DNA from: CAYMZZ01 sp047600605
GTDB lineage: Bacteria > Bacteroidota > Bacteroidia > Chitinophagales > Chitinophagaceae
Direction: 5' to 3'
DNA length: 64,000 nucleotides
NCBI GenBank assembly: GCA_047600605.1
Contig: JASGKK010000001.1
Location: 620,001-684,000 of the forward strand
The notes below the pieces were generated by a model. It searched no databases, was not told the DNA's origin, and was given only the letters and a program-made list of their open reading frames with translations. The position numbers were made by a program, and so were the translations under genes. Below, one piece after another: positions 51,919-60,460 of this stretch (its first letter is position 1; each line of letters opens with the position of its first letter).

Positions 51919-52404
51919 ATGTCTGACCTGATAAAATTGATCGACTTCAACACCTGGGCCAATACGCTCATAGCGGAACGTATACAACAATTGCCACAGG
52001 AATTATTTACCCAACATACCGGAGGCAGTTTCCCTTCGGTTAAAGCCACGATGCGGCATATGCTCGAAGCTGACTGGCGATGGCTGCATCGCTGGAAGGG
52101 TCATGCCAAAGTATCCATTCCCGATCACTGGCAAACCGGGGATGCGGCCAGTATTACAGCCATCTGGTTTCCGGTACAGCAGGAAATGAAACCTGCCATT
52201 ATCAACTGGCCTTCGCTTGGATTTGACCAGGTTGCTGTCATTACCCAAAACGATCTGTCGCTCAGCATGAGTCTGGCCGACAGCGTATTCCATGCAGTGA
52301 ATCACGGCAGCTACCATCGCGGACAGCTTATCAATATGCTCCGGATGCTGGGGCAGGAAGCGGTTCAGACTGATTACCTGATCTATTGTATGCAGCATAG
52401 TTGA
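51919..52404 (+). CDS. DinB-family protein
   Basis: 161 aa from the ATG at 51919 (the promoter box excludes earlier starts). Four-helix-bundle family (DinB/YfiT-like putative metalloenzymes) with the conserved histidines visible: LIDFNTWANTLI, MRHMLEADWRWLHRW and FHAVNHGSYHRGQLINMLRML, whose His residues form the metal triad. Members include thiol transferases and damage-inducible proteins of unknown role. Length is typical. Followed by a GC-rich terminator. No partner gene. Confidence 0.85.
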   Translation: MSDLIKLIDFNTWANTLIAERIQQLPQELFTQHTGGSFPSVKATMRHMLEADWRWLHRWKGHAKVSIPDHWQTGDAASITAIWFPVQQEMKPAIINWPSLGFDQVAVITQNDLSLSMSLADSVFHAVNHGSYHRGQLINMLRMLGQEAVQTDYLIYCMQHS

Positions 52405-52450
52405 CAGTGGACAGATCTGCAATGTGAAAAATGTAAAGGGTTAAATTATA

Positions 52451-52480
52451 AGCCCCGCCTTGTTAGGCGGGGCTGCTTTA
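52451..52480 (+). terminator. rho-independent terminator after DinB gene
   Basis: AGCCCCGCC (52451-52459) pairs with GGCGGGGCT (52466-52474) around TTGTTA, followed by a T-rich tract. It lies between the convergent DinB and SMR genes and may serve both. Confidence 0.85.
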
Positions 52481-52502
52481 TTCAGTCTTTCTATAATTTT
52501 TC

Positions 52503-52828
52503 TTAATGGCTGACAAACTTCAGCCCCACAATGGAACCCACTAATGTAAAAATGAAAAACAGGCGCCAGAAGCTGGCCGGCTCTTAAAAAATAGTATCCC
52601 CATCAAAACGGTGCCTACGGCTCCTATTCCGGTCCATACGGCATAAGCTGTTCCCATTGGCAAAGTAGCTGTAGCCCTGATGAGCAGATACATGCTTACT
52701 ATCAGCGCCAACACAAAACCCATATACCATCCGTACATAGCATTGCCTTCTGCTCCACGTGCCTTACCCAGACAAAAGGTAAAACTCACTTCAAATAATC
52801 CCGCCAGTATTAGTAATAACCAGTTCAT
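52503..52828 (-). pseudogene. SMR-family exporter (SugE/Gdx-like), single-base frameshift
   Basis: Starts MNWLLLILAGLFEVSFTFCL with the membrane-embedded Glu13 and carries the Gdx/SugE signature LPMGTAYAVWTGIGAVG, as in guanidinium exporters. After GILFFK the frame is lost near 52582-52585 (AAGAGC where AAGGAGC would be expected) and reads into unrelated residues (SRPASGACFSFLH). With one base added the frame continues EPASFWRLFFIFTLVGSIVG and ends LKFVSH, giving a complete 108-aa four-helix SMR protein. Either a sequencing error or a recent inactivation. The Crp/Fnr gene lies upstream in the same direction. Confidence 0.85.
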
Positions 52829-52975
52829 GTTTATTGATTTTAAGACTGTAAAATTGCAATAGCCAGACAAGATATTTTTTTACAAATGATAAAAAACCAA
52901 CCCCGCATTCAACAGTTTTAAGAATTAAGTTTTAGGTAATAGGTATTAGACTCTTTAAACCCTTTATACTGTCCA

Positions 52976-53539
52976 TTACTTCTTTTCCGCTCTTATCCGG
53001 CTCAGGCTCACCTGTGTAATGCCCAGGTAGGAGGCTATCTGTCCCAGCGATACGCGCTGCAGCAGATCAGGGTTATGCGCCAGTAATTCCTGGTAACGTA
53101 TGGTAGCTGTCTTAAACTGCCGGGAGATCAGTCGCTCTTCTGTCCTCAGGAGTTCCTGTTCGGCCAGGCGACGCCCGAAATTGGCAATATGGATATCCGT
53201 TTCATACAATGCCTGCAGAGAGGCAGAGCTGATCTGAAACAATTCACAATCTTCGAGAAGCTCAATGTATTCGTAACCGGGCTCGCCATATACGTAACTG
53301 CGCATCGAAAGGATAACATCGCCTTCCCAACCAAACCAGAAAGTGATTCCGTTGGTCTCATCCGGTACAAAAGCCCGTACGATTCCCCGGTTGATAAAAT
53401 AGATATAACGTTCTGTTTTATCGGTGCCCAGCAGCAGGTGTCCCCGGGGCAGTTCGAGTGCCGTGGTAATGGCCTGTATCTTTTCGAGAGAATCCTCAGG
53501 CAAAGAAGCTACCGATTGAAGAATTTTACCGAGCAACAT
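52976..53539 (-). CDS. Crp/Fnr-family transcriptional regulator
   Basis: 187 aa. N-terminal cyclic-nucleotide-binding-like domain (LPRGHLLLGTDKTERYIYFINRGIVRAFVPDE, GDVILSMRSYVYGEPGYEY) and a C-terminal HTH (RVSLGQIASYLGITQVSLSRIR). It lacks the Fnr cysteines, and the Arg/Ser cAMP-contact residues are not obvious, so an unknown small ligand or none is likely. Located 148 nt upstream of the SMR exporter in the same direction, a common pairing, so it may control it. Start at 53539 is the first good ATG. Confidence 0.85.
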   Translation of the reverse strand: MLLGKILQSVASLPEDSLEKIQAITTALELPRGHLLLGTDKTERYIYFINRGIVRAFVPDETNGITFWFGWEGDVILSMRSYVYGEPGYEYIELLEDCELFQISSASLQALYETDIHIANFGRRLAEQELLRTEERLISRQFKTATIRYQELLAHNPDLLQRVSLGQIASYLGITQVSLSRIRAEKK

Positions 53540-53583
53540 TATTTACAGCAATAACTATTTTACAGGCATAATTGATAAAATAC

Positions 53584-54117
53584 TCAGGCTGTATGCCAGT
53601 CCTCCTTCCGTATCTGGTAACGGAAATTCTGCCGGGGCCCGGTACCATAATAAGCCACTGCTTCTTCTCCTACTTTTACTGCACCCAAACGGCCAATAGC
53701 AATCTGCGAGCGAAGATTGCTGGCTCCTATATGAAAGTAAACCTTATCTACATACTGGAAAATATAGTCGAGCATTAGTTTTTTCACAGAAAGATTGATG
53801 CCTGTACCCCAGTAACGGGTGGCATAAAAGGTATAACCAATAAAAATGCTGTTATCACTTTCCTGGTAATCATAAAAACGGGTGCATCCGGCCGCCTTGC
53901 CCGAAGACACATCAATAACCCGGAAAGCTCCTTTGCTTTTCATAGCTCCTTCAAAGAACAGGCGAAAAACGTCTTCTTTCCAGCGGTCATTGTTGGGGTG
54001 CTGTTCCCATACTTTGGGATCGGCAGCCAGGGCATAGAGATCGGCAAAATCCTCTTCGCGCAATGGCACGAGGGCTGCTTTTTCGTTACGGAGGGAGGGT
54101 TGAATGGAAAAGTTCAT
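53584..54117 (-). CDS. GNAT acetyltransferase (RimJ/RimL-like)
   Basis: 177 aa. GNAT fold recognised from FSIQPSLRNEKAALVPLREEDFADLYALAADPKVWEQ at the N-terminus, FIGYTFYATRYWGTGINLSVKKLMLDYIF (acetyl-CoA site, modified Q/RxxGxG/A) and KVYFHIGASNLRSQIAIGRLGAVKVGEEA in the C-terminal half, typical of the RimJ/RimL branch. It probably acetylates an N-terminus or a small molecule. Same direction as the Crp/Fnr gene, 44 nt upstream of it, so the three genes GNAT-Crp-SMR may form one transcription unit. Substrate unknown. Confidence 0.85.
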   Translation of the reverse strand: MNFSIQPSLRNEKAALVPLREEDFADLYALAADPKVWEQHPNNDRWKEDVFRLFFEGAMKSKGAFRVIDVSSGKAAGCTRFYDYQESDNSIFIGYTFYATRYWGTGINLSVKKLMLDYIFQYVDKVYFHIGASNLRSQIAIGRLGAVKVGEEAVAYYGTGPRQNFRYQIRKEDWHTA

Positions 54118-54467
54118 TTTTATCTCAAAACTGGTTGAAAAATAAGCCTTCGCAAAGCGCTGAAAATGATTTTTGCATACTCAATTTACTGAGGCACAGG
54201 CTCTTGTCAAAACAGGTTTATCGCTTAACAAATATATGATAATCAAACATATAAGTTGCCAACTAAAAATTCTTATCAAATTAACACGAGCCCCGGGCGG
54301 GATAATTGCCTTTTTGTAATTTTACAGCCTCACTACACCCATCAAATTCCCCCATCAGCAGCTGCTTACATGACCCGTGCGGTAAACACCGGAACTACTG
54401 TTGTCGGCTTACTTAACGGACTGGAGACAGAAGACCACTGAATAAACACAAAATAAAGGGAGGAGTT
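54118..54467. other. gene-free region upstream of the small acidic gene
   Basis: Contains A+T-rich sequence and no recognisable gene. A 61-codon frame (54256-54441) starts at a poor codon and resembles nothing. TAATTTTA (54318-54325) may be a weak -7 box. AAGGGAGGAG directly before 54468 is a rare strong Shine-Dalgarno for this phylum. Confidence 0.45.
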
Positions 54468-54731
54468 ATGTACACGTATGATTTGCTGGAAAACGGATGC
54501 TATTACCTGGTGAGGGAAGCCGAAGATTCACCTATTTCCCTGATCAAAGTAGCAGTGGAAACAGATCACTGTTTGTTTGTGCAACGTTTCGACGATCCTA
54601 CACAAACAGAATGGAAGCTGAAGAGTGATGTGCTGGCAGACATTATTGAATGCCTGAGCGACGAAGCGGTAAAGGCCTGGGAAGCCCATTACAGCAGCGA
54701 AGACGTCTACGAAGAAGACGACGAGGATTGA
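54468..54731 (+). CDS. small acidic protein of unknown function
   Basis: 87 aa, highly acidic, with a C-terminal Glu/Asp run (SSEDVYEEDDED). The N-terminal part MYTYDLLENGCYYLVREAED is followed by a strand-helix pattern (ISLIKVAVETDHCLFVQRFDD, then WKLKSDVLADIIECLSDEAVKAWE). No family is recognised. An AAGGGAGGAG Shine-Dalgarno precedes the ATG, unusual in this genome and suggesting strong translation. It ends 77 nt before the peptidase gene in the same direction and may be co-transcribed. Confidence 0.7.
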   Translation: MYTYDLLENGCYYLVREAEDSPISLIKVAVETDHCLFVQRFDDPTQTEWKLKSDVLADIIECLSDEAVKAWEAHYSSEDVYEEDDED

Positions 54732-54808
54732 TCCCGCCACTCATGGATTTTATTGCATCAGGTGATTGGAATCCACTATTTTTAGTGCAACCAATCACCT
54801 TTTTAATT

Positions 54809-56274
54809 ATGTATAAGAAAATTGCGCGATCCTTCCTGCTTGGCCTGACTTTGCTGGGAGGATTTTCCATCGGGCTCAATGCCCAGGACGATCTGCCAAA
54901 AGACTATCTGCCTAAAGAATTTCATGCCGGACGCCGTGCCGCTTTACGTGAAATGATGCCTGCCAATTCTGTGATGGTAGTTTTTGCCTATCCCACCCGT
55001 GTGTTTTCAAACGATGTGGATTATTTCTATCACCAGAATCCTGATCTTCGTACTATTTCTCCGGCTACAAAGAGCCTCATTCAATGCTGCTGGTTTTCAA
55101 AGACGAGCAGACAGACTCTGCCGGTGGCAAATACAGTGAAGTACTGTTTGTGCAAAAGAAAAATGCCCAGCAGGAACAATGGACCGGCCGCCGCCTGGGT
55201 ACAGAAGGTGCTCAGTCAAAACTCGGCATCCGGATGGCCCTGAATGGTGAAGCTTTCAAAAACTTCTCCGTTGACTTCAGCAAATTCGATAAGATCCTTT
55301 TTGACCGGCTTCCCGATGATGTATCCAACAGCCGCGACCGTGCCGACCTGTTCGATCTCATACAGCAATTCAAAGAAAAAGCCGGCATCACAGACGCTAC
55401 AGCCAAAGACAAACGCTACGACAACGCAGCTTACCGCCAGCTGACCGGCGCTCTCCGTGAAGTAAAAACACCTGAAGAGCTGGTGCTGATCCGTAAAGCA
55501 GTAGAGATCTCCTGCATGGGACAGAATGAAGTAATGAAAGTGGTGCGCCCCGATATGAGTGAACTGGAAATCCAGGGACTTCACGAATATGTTCATAAAA
55601 AATATGGTGCAGAAGGCGTTGGTTATGGCTCTATCGTAGGCGCCGGTGAAAATGGCTGTGTACTGCACTACATGGAAAACACCAAAACACGCGTGGGCAA
55701 TACACTCCTGCTTATGGATGTGGGTGCCGAATATCATGGTTATTCTGCCGACGTAACCCGCACCATCCCTGCCAATGGTAAATTCAGTGCTGAAGAAAAA
55801 ATCATCTATCAACTGGTATATGATGCACAGGAAGCCGCTTTCAAAACACTGAAAGACGGCGCCAAACTGTCTGAAGCCGAAAACGCTGCCCGCGATGTGA
55901 TTGCCGAAGGCCTGGTGAAACTGGGTATCATCAAGGATAAAAAAGAAAACCGCAAATACTATCCGCACGGCCTGAGCCATCATATTGGTCTGGATGTACA
56001 TGACCGCAGCAACTATGGCACGCTTAAAAAAGACATGGTGATCACTATCGAACCTGGTATTTATATTCCCGCCGGCAGCGATTGCGACAAAAAATGGTGG
56101 AGCATTGCTGTACGTATCGAAGATGATGCACTGATCACGCAAAACGGTTATGAGTTGCTCTCCCGCTTTGCTCCCCGCTCAGTGGAAGAGATCGAAAAAC
56201 TGATCGCACAGAAAAGCGCACTGGATGATTTCAAACTGCCACCACTGAAAACAACAGATAAAAAAGGATTCTAA
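54809..56274 (+). pseudogene. exported Xaa-Pro aminopeptidase (M24B), single-base frameshift
   Basis: Starts at the ATG 54809 (MYKKIARSFLLGLTLLGGFS, signal peptide ending LNAQ). The first ~80 residues (AYPTRVFSNDVDYFYHQNPDL) match aminopeptidase P. Near 55049-55052 one base is missing: instead of a codon before Y-YFSGYKEPHSMLLVFK the frame reads TISPATK. After the shift the frame is open to 56274 and contains the metal-binding site: MDVGAEYHGYSADVTRTIP (two Asp), HGLSHHIGLDVHD (His), ITIEPGIYI and VRIEDDAL (Glu). Corrected length about 488 aa. It would cleave the N-terminal residue from X-Pro peptides in the periplasm. The intact metal site suggests sequence error or very recent mutation. Confidence 0.85.
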
Positions 56275-56295
56275 CCGGATCTTTACCAATAAAAG

Positions 56296-56327
56296 AAAAG
56301 CGATGCTCAGACGGGCATCGCTTTTTT
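56296..56327 (+). terminator. rho-independent terminator after aminopeptidase gene
   Basis: GCGATGC (56300-56306) pairs with GCATCGC (56315-56321) around an 8-nt loop, followed by TTTTTT and preceded by AAAA, so it works in both directions between convergent genes. Confidence 0.85.
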
Positions 56328-56351
56328 ATTATGCTCAGGGAAATTCAAACA

Positions 56352-57828
56352 TCAGGGATAGGTGACCGTAAAGCTACCCGCAGTCACATCGCGCAGCGTA
56401 CTGGACGCATCCATCACCTTTCCGGCAAATGTACCGGTGACAGTACGGGTGCTGGTATTATGACCAGTGACCGTAGCAATTAAAGTGGTCGTGGTCAATG
56501 AAGGATCAGCCTCGTAAGTAATGGTGGATGCTGCATTTTCAAAGGCAAATGCACCACTGTTGCCGGTAACTCCGGCAAAAGGATAAGTTTCTCCATTATT
56601 AATAGTCTTATCGAGATCGGCGAGGATCATATCAAACAGATCACCCGCCGCATTTTCGCCCCAGAAATAAAAGAGACCAAACGGAGGTGCGGATGTATTA
56701 TCAAATTCGGCATTGGTAATAATACCGGAATAAGTAACGCCGCCTGCTGTAAACTGCCAGGTGCCCGTAGCGCTGTTGCCCTGCTCCACTGTCACCTCCA
56801 CACTGCAGGGTGTGCCGCTACCTGAGTTGATCGGTACATTGAAATTACCGGCAGCCGTGGGGATACCGCTGCCGCTGAGTGTGACTGGCTGCACACCGGT
56901 GACACTGAAATTGCCGGCAGCGCTGAATGTCATACCATTGATGGTACCGGTCATATTGTATCCACCCGTTGTGGTCACATTTACATTGATGGTAATCTCA
57001 TGACTGGCATCGAGTTCCTCTCCGGCAATATAGGTCCCGCTTACTACACCGCTTGCACAATCCACGGCATATACAGCCGGACCAGTGATGTTGACTTCGA
57101 AACTGCAACTGGAAGCGCCTACGGTTACCGGAATATTGGTAGACCCCGTGATCAGGGGTGTGCCGCTACCGGTAAGAGTGATGGTTTGCGGGCCTGTGGT
57201 GCTCACTGTACCGGCACCTGTAAATGTAATACCATTGCTTACCGGTGTGGAAATAGTATAGGTACCGGGAGTGGTTACATTTACTTTAATCACCACCTGG
57301 TTGGAAGAATTAAGTGCAGTGCCGGTAATATAACTGCCGGCCAGCACATAGTCGATACAATTGCCCGGGTCGCCATCAAGCGTCATTTCTGCCGGTACAC
57401 CTCCGCCCGGGGGCAGCGTTGTAACGGCTACTGTACACTGCGATGTGCCATAAGTAATGACAAAATTATGGATGCCCGCTGCAAAGGGAGTACCTGAACC
57501 CGGAAGTTTAATCGTCTGAAGACCGGTGGTAGTAAAAATGCCGGTAGCCCGGAAGAAGATACCATTTACGGTATCAGATGCAATCACATAAGTACCCGAT
57601 GTAAGTACATTCACCTTCTACTTCTAGGTAGTTGGCAGCACCACTCAGCCCCACTCCTTCTTCATAGGTTCCCACCACAGTTTTGGGCAGACAGTCGCCG
57701 GAGCCATCCTTTTGCAGGGTGCCCTGAGAGGGTATCTTGCTTACTTCATAGCTTAATTCTTTCTGGCAGGAGATCATGCCCGCACATAAACCCAGCAGGA
57801 GAAACAGGAGTAAGGGTAGTCTTTTCAT
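56352..57828 (-). pseudogene. Ig-like repeat lipoprotein, single-base frameshift
   Basis: Begins at the ATG 57828 (MKRLPLLLFLLLGLCAGMISCQK), a lipoprotein signal with Cys at position 21. After ~70 residues (VVGTYEEGVGLSGAANYLEVE) the frame ends early because of one extra base near 57611-57614; the shifted frame continues VNVLTSGTYVIASDTVNGIFF to 56352. Three ~90-residue repeats follow, each with a pattern like NVTTPGTYTISTPVSNGITF, TGPQTITLTGSG and TNIPVTVGASSC, then a C-terminal beta domain. Looks like a surface-anchored adhesin-like or carbohydrate-binding lipoprotein. Corrected length about 491 aa. The junction points strongly to a single insertion. Confidence 0.8.
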
Positions 57829-57938
57829 GAAAGCGGAATTAAAAGTTAAAAATAAAGGTTTTTTCTGTATCCGCTTCACAGGGACGAGTATCGGAAATTG
57901 GGGGAAAGCCCCTATCTTGTCATCACATAAACGAAGAC

Positions 57939-58982
57939 ATGAAGAAAATCGTTTCTCCCCTGCTGCTTTTTTTTATGATATGCAGCGGTTTTTATCCGTT
58001 ATCCGTACAGGGGCAGCCCACCGTTGAAATACTGACATCCGGTACCAAAACAAGTCTGCGCGGCCTCAGCGTTGTCAACGACAATGTCGTTTGGGTAAGC
58101 GGAAGCCGGGGTATGGTAGGCCGTAGTCTCAATGCAGGCAAAAACTGGAAGTGGATGACCGTAAATGGTTATGAAAAAACGGAATTCCGCGATATCGAGG
58201 CCTTTGATGCCAATACCGCCCTCATCATGGCTATTGGCGAACCGGCCTATATCCTTAAAACAACCGATGGCGGTGATACCTGGAAAGTAGTGTATGAAAA
58301 TACGACCAAGGGAATGTTTATGGATGCCATGGATTTTTCGGATAATCAAAATGGCATTGTCATTGGCGACCCTATCAATGGCAAACCTTTTATTGCCCGC
58401 ACCAGCAATACCGGTAATACATGGACAGAAATAAATGCAGACGCATTCAACCTGGCTGTCGACAGCGGAGAGGCCTTTTTTGCTGCCAGCGGCACCAATG
58501 TGCGTTTATTTGCCAACAACGACTTTTTTATTGTGAGTGGCGGGCGCCAAAGCCGGCTGCTGACCAATAAAGGCATTACCCCATTGCCGCTTATGCAGGG
58601 GAAGGAAAGCACCGGGGCCAATTCGATCGACATCTTCGATGAAGGCATTCCGGATAAACCCGGTAAAAACATGATCATTGTCGGGGGTGATTTTGCCGCA
58701 GATTCATTGCGGGAGGATATCTGTATCTATACAAAAGACGGGGGTAAAACCTGGAAGAAACCCAAAGTACCGCCTCATGGCTACCGCAGTGCCGTTGAAT
58801 ATCTTGACAAAAACGCCATTGCCGCCTGTGGGATCAATGGTGTGGACCTGAGCACAGACGGAGGCAATACCTGGAAACTGATCAGCAAGGAAGGCTTCAA
58901 TAGTTTACGCATAGCACGTATTGGCACAATGATATTCCTGGCGGGAAATAATGGCAAGGTGGGGAAGCTGGTGTGGAAGTAA
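57939..58982 (+). CDS. exported YCF48/BNR-repeat beta-propeller protein
   Basis: 347 aa with a signal peptide (MKKIVSPLLLFFMICSGFYPL). Repeats carrying KTTDGGDTWKVVYEN, YTKDGGKTWKKPKV and LSTDGGNTWKLISKEG are sialidase/BNR Asp-boxes, and the arrangement matches YCF48-like propellers (related to the photosystem assembly factor Hcf136, widespread in Bacteroidota as exported proteins of unknown role). It diverges from the Ig-like lipoprotein, 110 nt apart. The 3' side is a GATTTGAAG-word terminator region shared with the convergent peroxiredoxin gene. Function beyond the fold is unknown. Confidence 0.85.
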   Translation: MKKIVSPLLLFFMICSGFYPLSVQGQPTVEILTSGTKTSLRGLSVVNDNVVWVSGSRGMVGRSLNAGKNWKWMTVNGYEKTEFRDIEAFDANTALIMAIGEPAYILKTTDGGDTWKVVYENTTKGMFMDAMDFSDNQNGIVIGDPINGKPFIARTSNTGNTWTEINADAFNLAVDSGEAFFAASGTNVRLFANNDFFIVSGGRQSRLLTNKGITPLPLMQGKESTGANSIDIFDEGIPDKPGKNMIIVGGDFAADSLREDICIYTKDGGKTWKKPKVPPHGYRSAVEYLDKNAIAACGINGVDLSTDGGNTWKLISKEGFNSLRIARIGTMIFLAGNNGKVGKLVWK

Positions 58983-58987
58983 TGTGT

Positions 58988-59115
58988 CGATTTGAAAATT
59001 TGAGGATTTGAAAATAGATGAGGAGAACCCAAATCAATCTTCAAGTCCTGAAATCAGTATATCTTAACTCTTTTCCTCCATTTTCAAATCATCAAATCAC
59101 CAAATCTTCAAATCA
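58988..59115. repeat. GATTTGAAG word repeat, facing arms between convergent genes
   Basis: Left arm from 58988 (GATTTGAAAATTTGAGGATT, then TGAAAAT); right arm about 59080-59115 (TTTTCAAATCATCAAATC and ACCAAATCTTCAAATC). Position and structure repeat those of 2575-2708: between two convergent genes, each arm reading toward its own gene. Confidence 0.72.
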
Positions 59116-59117
59116 TC

Positions 59118-59702
59118 CTAGAGGTTTTTCAATATTTCCGCCACCGATGGTCTTTTTTTGTAATCGGAATTAAAGAAACGGTATATGACAGTTGATTCTT
59201 TATCAATTACATATGTTGCGGGAATGGGCAGAAAATTTCCGTTGCGGCCATTGATCTCATCTATTTTGATACCGCTGTTGCGATAACGGGTAAGTGTGTT
59301 TTCAGGCACTTCAAACTCCACATCGTATGCTTTCATGATTTTGAGACCTTCATCATAGAGTACCGGAAAAGAAACACTCGTCTTTTCGACGGTCTTTGCC
59401 ACGTTCTCAGGCAATTCGGCCGAAACAGCCACTACCGTAGCTCCTTTTTCCTGGATCAATGAAAGTGAATCCTGCAGTTTTTGCAGGTACTTGTTACAAA
59501 ACGGGCACCAGTACCCCCGGTAAAACACCAGTACCACCTTCCCTTTTTTCAACAGATCTTTGAGGCGTACATCATTGCCATTTTGATCCTTTGCCTTAAA
59601 ATCAGGCGCTTTGGAGTTCAGAAACAACCCTTCCGGGGCCTCCTGTGTCCAGGCTGCCGATACACCCAGCAGTAAGGCAAATGCCAGTATCCATTTTTTC
59701 AT
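59118..59702 (-). CDS. exported peroxiredoxin-like (AhpC/TSA) protein
   Basis: 194 aa from the ATG at 59702 (MKKWILAFALLLGVSAAWTQ, signal peptide). Thioredoxin-fold AhpC/TSA domain: APDFKAKDQNGNDVRLKDLL, KVVLVFYRGYWCPFCNKYL with the CxxC pair in WCPFC, VVAVSAELPENVAK and FLPIPATYVIDKES (cis-Pro). It is a peroxidase or thiol-disulfide protein of the envelope. Minus-strand TAGATTTG at 59728-59721 supplies a -7 box only 18 nt upstream, supporting this start over a longer frame. Confidence 0.87.
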   Translation of the reverse strand: MKKWILAFALLLGVSAAWTQEAPEGLFLNSKAPDFKAKDQNGNDVRLKDLLKKGKVVLVFYRGYWCPFCNKYLQKLQDSLSLIQEKGATVVAVSAELPENVAKTVEKTSVSFPVLYDEGLKIMKAYDVEFEVPENTLTRYRNSGIKIDEINGRNGNFLPIPATYVIDKESTVIYRFFNSDYKKRPSVAEILKNL

Positions 59703-59720
59703 AGTAGCTGTATTTCGCTC

Positions 59721-59728
59721 CAAATCTA
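59721..59728 (-). promoter_or_regulatory. -7 box of peroxiredoxin gene
   Basis: Minus-strand TAGATTTG fits TAnnTTTG. The plus-strand promoter of the next gene lies about 60 nt to the right. Confidence 0.5.
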
Positions 59729-59788
59729 CAATACACCCGGCACAGAAAAACCGGTTTTTGTTTACCCTTAACAAATCCTCTTTTTCCC

Positions 59789-59796
59789 TATTTTTG
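59789..59796 (+). promoter_or_regulatory. -7 box of small membrane protein gene
   Basis: TATTTTTG (TAnnTTTG) 37 nt before the ATG at 59834; no -33 box at standard distance. Confidence 0.45.
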
Positions 59797-59833
59797 CCCA
59801 CTTCCTGTAAAGGAACCACCAAACAACTGCTAT

Positions 59834-60094
59834 ATGAATAATAAACATGAGAAAAGATTTCTCCTCAATACGCTGATTGGCCTGCTGTTTACAACAGCCA
59901 GTTCATTTGCGGTCATCTATATCTGCTTCAACAAACAACATCAGCAGGATTGGGTATTCTGGGCTGTGGTTACTGCAATAGGATTCAATGCAGGTTTTCT
60001 CTTTATTGGCAGTGGCGCCGTTCACAAAGTGAAAGCAGATCTTATCCGCCGTCAGAAACAGAAGACGAAGGGTGACAAATCAGGCGGTGAATAA
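59834..60094 (+). CDS. small two-helix membrane protein
   Basis: 86 aa. Two hydrophobic helices (about residues 10-30 and 41-61) separated by a short loop, with a basic C-terminal tail (KADLIRRQKQKTKGDKSGGE) likely in the cytoplasm. No family name recognised. Its own promoter is visible, and the convergent DUF486 gene is 12 nt away, so there is no operon partner. Could be a membrane anchor or a small regulator; nothing in the sequence decides. Confidence 0.65.
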   Translation: MNNKHEKRFLLNTLIGLLFTTASSFAVIYICFNKQHQQDWVFWAVVTAIGFNAGFLFIGSGAVHKVKADLIRRQKQKTKGDKSGGE

Positions 60095-60106
60095 ATCCCT
60101 GGCGGA

Positions 60107-60448
60107 TCAGCCAAACCTTTTGGTAAACATAAAATATACGGCACCCATCAGGAAAATAAAACTTACCAGGTATCGCCAGTGAAAAGCCTCTTTCATCACC
60201 AGCACGGCAAAGAGGGCAAAGACTACGAGCGTGATCACTTCCTGAATGATCTTTAATTGAAATAACCCCACTCCTGCCGAATGTCCGAGCCTGTTGGCCG
60301 GAACAGCCAGGCAGTATTCGACCAGTGCAATCAGCCAGCTGATAGCAATCGCCTTCCAAAGCGGCCACCCTTCATGTTTGAGGTGATAATACCAGGCAAA
60401 TGTCATGAATACATTAGAAGCCATCAGAAGCAAAATAGTGCGCATCAT
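60107..60448 (-). CDS. DUF486 (DMT-like) membrane protein
   Basis: 113 aa with four hydrophobic helices. MMRTILLLMASNVFMTFAWYYHLKH, the RLGHSAGVGLFQLKIIQEVITLVVFALFAV stretch and the C-terminal WRYLVSFIFLMGAVYFMF fit DUF486, a four-helix family in the drug/metabolite transporter superfamily without a known substrate. It follows cutC by 12 nt and is probably co-transcribed with it. Identification of the family is confident, the role is not. Confidence 0.85.
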   Translation of the reverse strand: MMRTILLLMASNVFMTFAWYYHLKHEGWPLWKAIAISWLIALVEYCLAVPANRLGHSAGVGLFQLKIIQEVITLVVFALFAVLVMKEAFHWRYLVSFIFLMGAVYFMFTKRFG

Positions 60449-60460
60449 ATTCCTGTACTA

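Noticed and set aside
52976..54117. Idea that Crp/Fnr, GNAT and SMR genes form a toxin-antitoxin or defence cassette
   Set aside because: None of the three families has toxin or nuclease features; an ordinary regulator-exporter arrangement is sufficient.
54256..54441. 61-codon frame before the small acidic gene
   Set aside because: Non-ATG start in a non-conserved A+T-rich stretch; nothing recognisable.
55216..56142. Long minus-strand frame opposite the aminopeptidase
   Set aside because: Shadow of the M24 catalytic region, whose metal ligands are all on the plus strand.
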